Positions 57,859-64,000 of a stretch of 64,000 nt of DNA are shown here, in pieces. This stretch comes from Hyphomonadaceae bacterium (GTDB taxonomy: Bacteria > Pseudomonadota > Alphaproteobacteria > Caulobacterales > Aquidulcibacteraceae). The notes under the pieces were generated by a model, which had not been told where the DNA came from, searched no databases, and saw only the letters and a list, made by a program, of their open reading frames with translations. Where the stretch lies: contig WRPI01000003.1 of NCBI GenBank assembly GCA_009773395.1, positions 124,001 through 188,000 of the forward strand, written 5' to 3'. Positions within the stretch are counted from its first letter, which is position 1, and every line of letters starts with the position of its first letter. The translations under genes and the position numbers were made by a program.

Positions 57859-58293
57859 CTATGAACCACGCCCATAACTAGATTTATCACTATCATTAGC
57901 GTCAGTTATCCCAGTGCGGCCATAGCCAGCGCCGTCTGACGGGTCTGAATCTGAACGACCAGTGCGACCATGGCCAGCGGTGTCATTGGAATCTCTGTCT
58001 GTACGGCCAGTTTCAGGGTGGCTAGCTGCGCCGCGCGCCGCGCCACCATATCCAGCGCCATCAGTAGGGTCTGAATCATTTGCGCCAGTGCGACCACGGC
58101 CTTGACCATCAGTTGGATCACTATCAGTTCTGCCAGTGCGGCCAGACCCCGAAGTATCGGTCGGGTCACTATCTGTGCGGCCATTTGGCGCGCTCGCTTG
58201 CGCGCCGCCAGTAATTGCCTGGGTTGCGCCGATAACTGCTACCCCACCAATTACTTGGGTAAGGAATGAACGCTTATTTGGATTTTCTGTCAT
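57859..58293 (-). CDS. Exported Ser/Asp-rich repeat protein, small (144 residues)
   Basis: This paralogue of the larger repeat gene has nearly the same leader (NKRSFLTQVIGGVAVIGATQ, then GAQASA). Units include GRTDSDPTDTSGS, GRTGRTDSDPTDGQGR, GRTGANDSDPTDGAGY, GRTDRDSNDTAGH, GRTGRSDSDPSDGAGY and GRTGITDANDSDKSSY, ending GRGS. The units are more varied than in the large copy, suggesting it is older or less homogenised. GGAAAG lies four bases before ATG 58293. It is 74 bases upstream of the large copy. Confidence 0.85.
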   Translation of the reverse strand: MTENPNKRSFLTQVIGGVAVIGATQAITGGAQASAPNGRTDSDPTDTSGSGRTGRTDSDPTDGQGRGRTGANDSDPTDGAGYGGAARGAASHPETGRTDRDSNDTAGHGRTGRSDSDPSDGAGYGRTGITDANDSDKSSYGRGS

Positions 58294-58376
58294 TTTTCTT
58301 TCCAATCAAAAAAATTTTGATGAGTTTGGCAATTACGAAAATGTAATACAAGAACTTTTTATGCTAACGCTTCGCA

Positions 58377-58405
58377 ATTGCAAAGATAATTTGTTACCCT
58401 GTCAA
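58377..58405 (-). promoter_or_regulatory. Candidate promoter of the repeat-protein genes
   Basis: On the minus strand TTGACA is followed 17 bases later by TGCAAT, a fair sigma-70-type pair, about 85 bases before the small repeat-protein start. It would give the insertion block its own promoter inside the nuo operon. The -10 is weak. Confidence 0.35.
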
Positions 58406-58550
58406 AAAATACCTAATTAAGACAAATAGATGGCAAATTCGCCACAATTGAATTCACATCGCCACAATCTTGACACAAAGCGTCACAAGAACGCCATTTA
58501 GATGAACTGAAGCTGAATGGGATTTTGCCAGGGTAGCGAGTCAAAGCCGT

Positions 58551-58673
58551 GTCATCCCCGAATTTTCGACTTGTCCAGCGTAGCCCGTAGGGCGATGATG
58601 GAAGAAAATATCGGGGATTTCAGTGAAATAAATACGAAATCCCCGACAAAATCTGCGATTTTTCGGGGATGAC
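58551..58673. repeat. Palindromic repeat element between nuoF and the repeat-protein genes
   Basis: GTCATCCCCGA at the left end and TCGGGGATGAC at the right end form a perfect terminal inverted repeat, with an inner pair (ATCGGGGATTTC and GAAATCCCCGA). It is noncoding. It resembles the GTCATCCC-type REP elements common in alphaproteobacteria. The rest of the 58294-58833 gap holds the candidate promoter and no supported gene. Confidence 0.65.
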
Positions 58674-58833
58674 AATAATTACCATGACTTTCGCAGAGAC
58701 CTCAATATTGGGGAAGGAAACGGTCTTTCAGCGCAGTATGAGACCATTCCAAAGCAAATTCTTCATGCCAATAAGTCTGTTTTGAACAGCCACGGCAACA
58801 GTGATTCAATTTCGTGGATAAATCCCGAAAAAA

Positions 58834-60147
58834 TCACTCTGCCGCCAAACTCACACCCATCACATGCGGCTTGTTTGCCCGATAAGCGTCGATTTTGGCT
58901 TCAATTTCACCCCTGAAGTGCCAAATTAGACCCTGAATAGGCCACGCCGCAGCATCGCCTAATGCGCAAATTGTGTGGCCTTCAATTTGTTGAGACACTT
59001 GAAGCAAAAGATCGATTTCACGGTGTTCCGCTTGGCCTTTGACCATGCGCTCAAGTACCCGCCACATCCAGCCAGTGCCTTCGCGGCACGGCGTGCATTG
59101 CCCGCAGGATTCGTGTTTATAGAAATAAGCAAGCCTTGCGATTGCCGCCACCAAATCAGTGGATTTGTCCATGACAATGACACCAGCAGTGCCAAGGCCA
59201 GATTTGAGCGCCGATAAGGCATCAAAGTCCATCAATACGTCTTCCGCCATTTCAGCAGTCAACATGCGCACCGATGAACCACCCGGGATAACCGCTTTGA
59301 GATTGGACCAGCCGCCGCGAACCCCACCACAATGATCTTCGAGCAATTGTTTCAAAGGTATCGACATTGCTTCTTCGACATTGCATGGCTTATTAACATG
59401 ACCCGAAATGCAGAAAATCTTGGTGCCAACATTATTGGGCCGGCCAATGCCTGCAAACCAAGCCGCGCCACGGCGCAAAATTGTTGGCATAACCGCGATT
59501 GATTCAACATTATTTACCGTAGTTGGACAGCCATATAGCCCCGAATTGGCGGGGAATGGCGGCTTCATGCGCGGTTGGCCTTTTTTGCCTTCAAGGCTTT
59601 CAATTTGCGCGGTTTCCTCGCCGCAAATATATGCGCCAGCGCCGTGACTTACGTGCAAATCGAAATCCCAACCATGGACATTATTTTTGCCAATCAATTT
59701 GGCTTCATAGGCTTGCTTAATGGCGGCCTCGAGAATTTCACGTTCATAAACATATTCACCTCTGATATAAATATATGCAGTATGAGCTTGCATTGCGAAT
59801 GACGCCAATAAACAGCCTTCAATCAGTAAATGCGGGTCATGGCGCATAATTTCGCGGTCTTTGCAGGTGCCGGGTTCGGATTCATCGGCATTAACCAGCA
59901 AATAATGGGGGCGATCTTTCACTTCTTTGGGCATGAATGACCATTTGAGCGCTGTGGGGAAGCCTGCGCCACCCCTGCCCCTTAGACCAGATGCCTTGCC
60001 TTCGGCGATAATCCAATCGCGGCCAGCATCCAGCATGTCCTTTGTGCCGTTCCACGCGCCACGCTTTTTGGCGCCATCAAGACCCCAATCTTGCAAGCCA
60101 TAAAGGTTTAGAAATATGCGATCTTTATCTTCAAGGATACCGACCAT
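58834..60147 (-). CDS. nuoF: NADH-quinone oxidoreductase subunit F
   Basis: This 437-residue subunit oxidises NADH with FMN and passes electrons to cluster N3. [17 protein letters not shown] is the FMN/NADH loop and [16 protein letters not shown] holds the [4Fe-4S] ligands, with the fourth in HTICALGD. It is followed by the insertion block, not by nuoG. Confidence 0.97.
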   Translation of the reverse strand: MVGILEDKDRIFLNLYGLQDWGLDGAKKRGAWNGTKDMLDAGRDWIIAEGKASGLRGRGGAGFPTALKWSFMPKEVKDRPHYLLVNADESEPGTCKDREIMRHDPHLLIEGCLLASFAMQAHTAYIYIRGEYVYEREILEAAIKQAYEAKLIGKNNVHGWDFDLHVSHGAGAYICGEETAQIESLEGKKGQPRMKPPFPANSGLYGCPTTVNNVESIAVMPTILRRGAAWFAGIGRPNNVGTKIFCISGHVNKPCNVEEAMSIPLKQLLEDHCGGVRGGWSNLKAVIPGGSSVRMLTAEMAEDVLMDFDALSALKSGLGTAGVIVMDKSTDLVAAIARLAYFYKHESCGQCTPCREGTGWMWRVLERMVKGQAEHREIDLLLQVSQQIEGHTICALGDAAAWPIQGLIWHFRGEIEAKIDAYRANKPHVMGVSLAAE

Positions 60148-60148
60148 T

Positions 60149-60400
60149 TTACTCGCCTTCTTTAATATTGTGTTTTGCCATTTGCCGCGCTCTTATCAAT
60201 GCATAGGCCAGAAGCGCCCAACCAAAGCCAATAATGATAAAGCCCACGCTTTTAACAAGTCCTGTTTTTTCCAAGTAAATAGAAACGAAAATAATTATCG
60301 CGCCCAAAATATTGAGAACTGCGCCGAGCATGAGAACGGACTTTGAAGATTTGTCTTGCTCCACGCTTTCACTAGCACAAATTTGAATGGTCTCATTCAT
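60149..60400 (-). CDS. Small two-helix membrane protein between nuoE and nuoF
   Basis: This 83-residue protein has a polar start ([19 protein letters not shown]) followed by two membrane helices ([20 protein letters not shown] and [19 protein letters not shown]) and a basic tail. ATG 60400 lies eight bases after the nuoE stop, with AAAGGA upstream; the longer open frame overlaps nuoE and is rejected. No family is recognised. It ends one base before nuoF, so it is part of the operon and may be a complex I accessory or passenger gene. Confidence 0.65.
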   Translation of the reverse strand: MNETIQICASESVEQDKSSKSVLMLGAVLNILGAIIIFVSIYLEKTGLVKSVGFIIIGFGWALLAYALIRARQMAKHNIKEGE

Positions 60401-60407
60401 GGAAATG

Positions 60408-61067
60408 CTATCCTTTGGCCGGCAAATTAGGAATTTTGATTTTTTTGGCCAAACTTCCATCATAAAGTTTTGCGTCTTGCAAAGTCGTTGGCCCGCCAAT
60501 GGGCGCTGATTTTTGGCGGCCAATAGCCGAAGCAGGAACAACTTCCTTATCTGCTGCCAAATCGTCAATCAGTTTTTCAAATGACGCAGGATCCAAATCT
60601 TCATGATAATAATCGTGAATCATGACAACTGGGGCATTGGTGCAAGCGCCCAAACATTCCATTTCTTCCCATGACAATAAACCATCTTCGGTCACATGAT
60701 GATGTTCTCCGATTCGGTTTTTGCAAATTTTGATTAATTCACCTGAACCGCGCAACATACATGGCGTTGTGCCACAGACTTGAAGGTGATGCTTTCCGAC
60801 TGGTGCCAAATGAAACATTGTGTAAAATGTCACAACTTCATAAACTCGCATATAAGGCATTGATAATTGCTCAGCGATTTTTTCAAGCGCAGGTCTAGAA
60901 ACCCACCGTTCTTGCTTTTGCGCGAGCCACAGCAAAGGAATAACCGCGCTTCTTTGCCGCCCTTCAGGGTATTTCGCTAACCAAAACGCCACTTTTTCAA
61001 GGCTGGCTTTTGACCACTCAAATGAAGCAGGTTGAATATTATCGGGGGCAAGACGGCGGACGGACAT
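60408..61067 (-). CDS. nuoE: NADH-quinone oxidoreductase subunit E
   Basis: This 219-residue thioredoxin-like subunit carries cluster N1a. Ligands lie in QVCGTTPCMLRGSGE and ECLGACTNAPVVMI. The C-terminal 50 residues form a low-similarity tail (ATAIGRQKSAPIGGPTTLQD type), as in many alphaproteobacteria. It follows a NTF2-like gene by eight bases. Confidence 0.95.
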   Translation of the reverse strand: MSVRRLAPDNIQPASFEWSKASLEKVAFWLAKYPEGRQRSAVIPLLWLAQKQERWVSRPALEKIAEQLSMPYMRVYEVVTFYTMFHLAPVGKHHLQVCGTTPCMLRGSGELIKICKNRIGEHHHVTEDGLLSWEEMECLGACTNAPVVMIHDYYHEDLDPASFEKLIDDLAADKEVVPASAIGRQKSAPIGGPTTLQDAKLYDGSLAKKIKIPNLPAKG

Positions 61068-61075
61068 TTAATATC

Positions 61076-61414
61076 TCACTTAATAAAATCAACACGGGCG
61101 ATTTTGTCATTTTCAATAGTATAAATTGCAACAACTTCAAATGGTTCAGCGCTGGGTGAGCGCATTACCTTTTCATGGTCAATAACTTTATTTCCCAAAA
61201 CCATTCGGTTCAAAAGTTCGACTTTATTACTTGGAAACCCTGAAAAAACGCCGGCCATACGCTCGCGATAGGCTTCAATTCCCTCAAGATTCGGTGCTTC
61301 GTTCAAATTAGCAATCACCATATTATCGGCGTAAAAACCCACATGGGTATCTAAGTCTTGCACATTATATGCATCCAATTGCCCTTGGGCGATGGCGATA
61401 TTTTCACGCGACAT
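61076..61414 (-). CDS. NTF2-like/SnoaL-type protein between nuoD and nuoE
   Basis: This 112-residue protein fits the small alpha+beta cone fold: an N-terminal helix (AIAQGQLDAYNVQDLDTHVG), FYADNMVIANLN, GIEAYRERMAGVFSGFP, and strands FEVVAIYTIENDKIARVDFI. Family members include isomerases, steroid-binding and unknown proteins. It is unusual inside a nuo operon. The start lies four bases from a palindromic repeat that provides a G-rich stretch upstream. Confidence 0.72.
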   Translation of the reverse strand: MSRENIAIAQGQLDAYNVQDLDTHVGFYADNMVIANLNEAPNLEGIEAYRERMAGVFSGFPSNKVELLNRMVLGNKVIDHEKVMRSPSAEPFEVVAIYTIENDKIARVDFIK

Positions 61415-61417
61415 TGG

Positions 61418-61587
61418 AAGCCACCCCCCTTTTCATAGGGGGGTCGAGTTGCGCAGAAACGAAGGGGGGTAGAGTCAAAAAACAACTGGGTGCTTCGAAG
61501 CTACCCCCCGCCTTCGCTTCCTCCGCCGCGCCTTGCGCTATGGCGGACAGGTCGCTCGGCACCCCCCTATAAATAGGGGGGAGGCTT
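61418..61587. repeat. Palindromic repeat element inside the nuo operon
   Basis: The ends match as inverted copies (AAGCCACCCCCCTTTTCATA versus the reverse-strand AAGCCTCCCCCCTATTTATA), each followed by GGGGGGT. Each arm has an inner CCCCCC/GGGGGG hairpin and a further GGGGGGTAG-type internal copy. It is noncoding and lies between nuoD and the NTF2-like gene; the mRNA would fold into a large hairpin here. The class differs from the 4667 element but has the same design. Confidence 0.7.
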
Positions 61588-61618
61588 AGAGTGCGCTTTT
61601 CCGATTGACTTCGTTGCG

Positions 61619-62842
61619 TCACCTATCAATCTCCCCAAACACGATGTCCAGAGTGCCGATAATTGCTGCAACATCGGCCAATAGATGGTTTTTCGACAAA
61701 TGCTCAAGTGCATGTAAATGCGGATATCCAGGGGCGCGGATTTTTACGCGGTATGGCTTATTGCCGCCATCGGAAACCAAATATACGCCAAACTCACCTT
61801 TGGGTGCTTCAACACAAGCATAAACTTCACCGGCTGGAACATGAAAGCCTTCGGTGTAAAGTTTGAAATGGTGAATTAGCGCTTCCATGGATTGTTTCAT
61901 ATCGGCGCGGCGCGGCGGCGCAAATTTGCTATTTTCAGGCAAAACTGGGCCTTCGGGCATTTTTTCGATGCATTGTTTGATGATTTTTACGCTTTCACGC
62001 ATTTCGTCCATGCGGCATAAATATCGATCATAACAATCACCATTTTTGCCGACTGGAACTTTGAAATCCAATTCGTCATAGATTTCATAGGGCTGTGATT
62101 TGCGCAAATCCCACGGAATGCCCGAGCCGCGAACCATTACCCCTGAAAAACCCCAATCGAGTAGGGTTTTTTTGTCAACCACGCCAATATCGCAATTTCG
62201 CTGTTTGAAAATCCGATTATCAGTAATCAATGTCTCAATTTCATCGAGCCCCACCAAAAACGGGTCGCACCAATCATAAATGTCTTTGAGAAGTTTTGGC
62301 GTCAAATCTTGATGGACACCGCCTGGCCGAAAATAATTGGCATGGAGGCGCGCGCCGCAGGCACGTTCGTAAAACACCATCAATTGTTCACGAATTTCGA
62401 GGCCCCAATTGGACGGGGTTAAAGCACCAACATCGAGAGCTTGGAATGTCACATTCAGGGTGTGATTTAGAATTCGCCCGATTTCACTGAACAATACCCG
62501 AATGAACTTAGCACGGCGCGGCACTTCGATATTCGCCAATTTCTCAATCGCCAAGCAAAAAGCATGTTCTTGGTTCATTGGCGCGACATAATCGAGGCGA
62601 TCAAAATAAGGGATGCCTTGAAGATATGTTTTATATTCTAAAAGCTTTTCAGTGCCACGATGCAGAAGGCCGATGTGCGGATCTGCGCGTTCAACTACTT
62701 CGCCATCAAGCTCAAGGACAAGCCGCAAAACACCATGCGCAGCAGGGTGTTGCGGGCCGAAGTTAATGTTAAAATTGCGCTTCTTCGGTTCCGACGCTGC
62801 AACTTCCTTGGCTTCTTCAAAATCTATGACTTCATCGCTCAT
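61619..62842 (-). CDS. nuoD: NADH-quinone oxidoreductase subunit D
   Basis: This 407-residue 49-kDa-type subunit forms the quinone pocket with Nuo[39 protein letters not shown] and the C-terminal DIVFGEIDR are signatures. The start overlaps the nuoC stop by four bases. Confidence 0.97.
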   Translation of the reverse strand: MSDEVIDFEEAKEVAASEPKKRNFNINFGPQHPAAHGVLRLVLELDGEVVERADPHIGLLHRGTEKLLEYKTYLQGIPYFDRLDYVAPMNQEHAFCLAIEKLANIEVPRRAKFIRVLFSEIGRILNHTLNVTFQALDVGALTPSNWGLEIREQLMVFYERACGARLHANYFRPGGVHQDLTPKLLKDIYDWCDPFLVGLDEIETLITDNRIFKQRNCDIGVVDKKTLLDWGFSGVMVRGSGIPWDLRKSQPYEIYDELDFKVPVGKNGDCYDRYLCRMDEMRESVKIIKQCIEKMPEGPVLPENSKFAPPRRADMKQSMEALIHHFKLYTEGFHVPAGEVYACVEAPKGEFGVYLVSDGGNKPYRVKIRAPGYPHLHALEHLSKNHLLADVAAIIGTLDIVFGEIDR

Positions 62843-63438
62843 GATTTTGCCTCCAAAGCTGGTATCGCATCAGGCGTGACATGCTCCCACGGGCTTTCAA
62901 AATCAAAATCACGATATTCTTGCAGCAATTTCACTGGCTCATAAATGACGCGCTTTTGCTCCTCATCATAACGAACTTCTTGATACCCAGTAAGCGGGAA
63001 GTCTTTGCGCAAAGGGTGGCCCTCGAAGCCATAATCCGTGAGCAAGCGCCGTAAATCTGGGTGGCCTTCAAACAACACGCCATACATGTCAAAAACTTCG
63101 CGTTCGAACCAATTCGCTACGGGCCATAAGCTAACCACCGATGGCAATGAAGCCCCGTCTTCCAAGGCCGCTTTGACACGAACCCGGAGGTTATTATTCA
63201 TGGAGAGCAAATGATAAACCACTTCAAATCGTTTGACATTTTGTGGATAATCAGCACCGCAAATATCAACCAAGGTTGAAAAACCATGGGCAGCTTGGAG
63301 GTTACTTAGGACAGCAATAATTTGCGAAGCCTCAGCAAGAATTGTCAGCTCACCCAAGGCGATTTCATGCGACAAAATTGCTGCTTTCAAATCAGTTTCG
63401 ACTTTTGCAGCTAGTTCTGTAAGTTTGGTGGCACTCAT
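62839..63438 (-). CDS. nuoC: NADH-quinone oxidoreductase subunit C
   Basis: This 199-residue 30-kDa-type subunit contains [20 protein letters not shown] and [20 protein letters not shown], the family signature. It is separate from nuoD, unlike the E. coli fusion. It overlaps nuoB by four bases. Confidence 0.97.
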   Translation of the reverse strand: MSATKLTELAAKVETDLKAAILSHEIALGELTILAEASQIIAVLSNLQAAHGFSTLVDICGADYPQNVKRFEVVYHLLSMNNNLRVRVKAALEDGASLPSVVSLWPVANWFEREVFDMYGVLFEGHPDLRRLLTDYGFEGHPLRKDFPLTGYQEVRYDEEQKRVIYEPVKLLQEYRDFDFESPWEHVTPDAIPALEAKS

Positions 63439-63986
63439 CTCTCAATGGTCCCCTCGCGGCGGATTTTCTTTTGCAATTGCAAAATGCCATAGACCAATGC
63501 TTCGGCAGTTGGCGGGCAACCCGGCACATAAATATCAATCGGGACAATGCGGTCACAGCCGCGAACGACACTGTATGAATAATGGTAATAACCGCCGCCA
63601 TTGGCGCACGAACCCATTGAAATAACATAACGCGGCAATGGCATTTGATCATAAACCTTGCGAAGCGCGGGTGCCATTTTATTGGTCAAAGTGCCAGCAA
63701 CAATCATCACATCAGATTGGCGTGGTGAACCGCGCGGGGCGAAGCCAAAACGTTCAAGGTCATAGCGCGGGCCGAATGCCTGCATCATTTCAACCGCACA
63801 ACAGGCAAGGCCAAAACTAAGCATCATTAAAGAGCCAGTGCGCGCCCAAGTGATTAAGTCTTCGGAACCCGCGATAATAAAGCCTTTATCAGCCAAAACA
63901 TCGGAAACCCCAGTAAAAAACGGGTCGTCAGGCTTCACCAAAAACCCGCCCTCGACATTCGAACCTGTCTTTGTGATTAGTCCCAT
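63435..63986 (-). CDS. nuoB: NADH-quinone oxidoreductase subunit B
   Basis: This 183-residue subunit carries cluster N2, the last before quinone. Ligands lie in [33 protein letters not shown] and [14 protein letters not shown]. The ATG overlaps the nuoA end. Confidence 0.97.
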   Translation of the reverse strand: MGLITKTGSNVEGGFLVKPDDPFFTGVSDVLADKGFIIAGSEDLITWARTGSLMMLSFGLACCAVEMMQAFGPRYDLERFGFAPRGSPRQSDVMIVAGTLTNKMAPALRKVYDQMPLPRYVISMGSCANGGGYYHYSYSVVRGCDRIVPIDIYVPGCPPTAEALVYGILQLQKKIRREGTIER

Positions 63987-64000
63987 TCGAGGGCCCCTTT
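63977..64000 (-). CDS. nuoA: NADH-quinone oxidoreductase subunit A, last seven codons only
   Basis: Read on the minus strand the edge encodes KGALEWD and a TAA stop that lies inside the nuoB start region. A GALEW ending is typical of alphaproteobacterial NuoA, and nuoA is the expected gene upstream of nuoB. The rest lies outside the window. Confidence 0.6.
   Translation of the reverse strand, partial: KGALEWD

Noticed and set aside
56606-58293. Regular repeats that could suggest a CRISPR array
   Set aside because: The period follows protein units of 13-16 codons in one open frame, and no constant repeat alternates with unique spacers.
60401-60568. Longer start for the small membrane protein after nuoE
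   Set aside because: The extension lies entirely inside nuoE in another frame, while ATG 60400 has its own ribosome-binding site.

Overview
The window reads as chromosome of an alphaproteobacterium with moderate GC content. The order lexA–comEC–gltX–gltA next to lpxB–lpxI–lpxA–fabZ–lpxD–skp–bamA–rseP–dxr–cdsA–uppS–frr–pyrH–tsf–rpsB–dnaE, two glutamyl-tRNA synthetases, a short ProS, RNase J, and a nuo operon ending in birA–rnj–mce–DUF1467–proS–lolC–lolD is what I associate with Caulobacterales/Hyphomonadales-type genomes. Tandem GTTC-N7-GTTC LexA boxes in front of lexA and a TTAA-N7-TTAAC CtrA-type site fit that placement. Both ends cut a gene: an ADP-ribosylglycohydrolase-family protein on the left and nuoA on the right.

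Layout. 1-4.5 kb (minus): exported ADP-ribosylglycohydrolase homologue, ndk, two I78-like inhibitor genes, holC, pepA. 4.85-7.1 kb (plus): lptF-lptG. 7.1-8.3 kb: CtrA-type site, a strong terminator, tRNA-Asn and a LOG-family gene. 8.35-9.14 kb: one unknown ORF enclosed by a perfect 26-bp inverted repeat. 9.3-16.5 kb: gltX, lexA, comEC, second gltX, gltA. 16.5-31.5 kb (minus): a long envelope, lipid A, isoprenoid and translation cluster that makes lipid A (lpxA/B/D/I, fabZ), builds the outer membrane (skp, bamA), processes anti-sigma factor (rseP), supplies isoprenoids and phospholipid precursors (dxr, uppS, cdsA) and serves translation (frr, tsf, rpsB). dnaE follows.

35.2-38.35 kb is accessory DNA: a 31-codon small ORF, an Rhs C-terminal tip fused to a probable toxin domain with an overlapping candidate immunity gene, then shattered Rhs fragments separated by short repeats related to those around the 8.35-kb cassette. 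No transposase gene is visible.

38.4-64 kb (minus): lolD, lolC, proS, DUF1467, mce, rnj, birA and the nuo operon N to A. The nuo operon is interrupted. A NTF2-like gene lies between nuoD and nuoE, a small membrane protein between nuoE and nuoF, and a five-gene block between nuoF and nuoG. That block encodes two exported-looking proteins built almost entirely from GR-initiated Ser/Asp repeats, a JmjC/cupin oxygenase, a GFA-family zinc protein and a small membrane protein. The pairing of repetitive, Tat-like-leader proteins with a JmjC oxygenase is the most promising undescribed system here: the repeats could be the oxygenase's substrate, which is inference. A strong terminator separates the two parts, so they may not be strictly co-transcribed.
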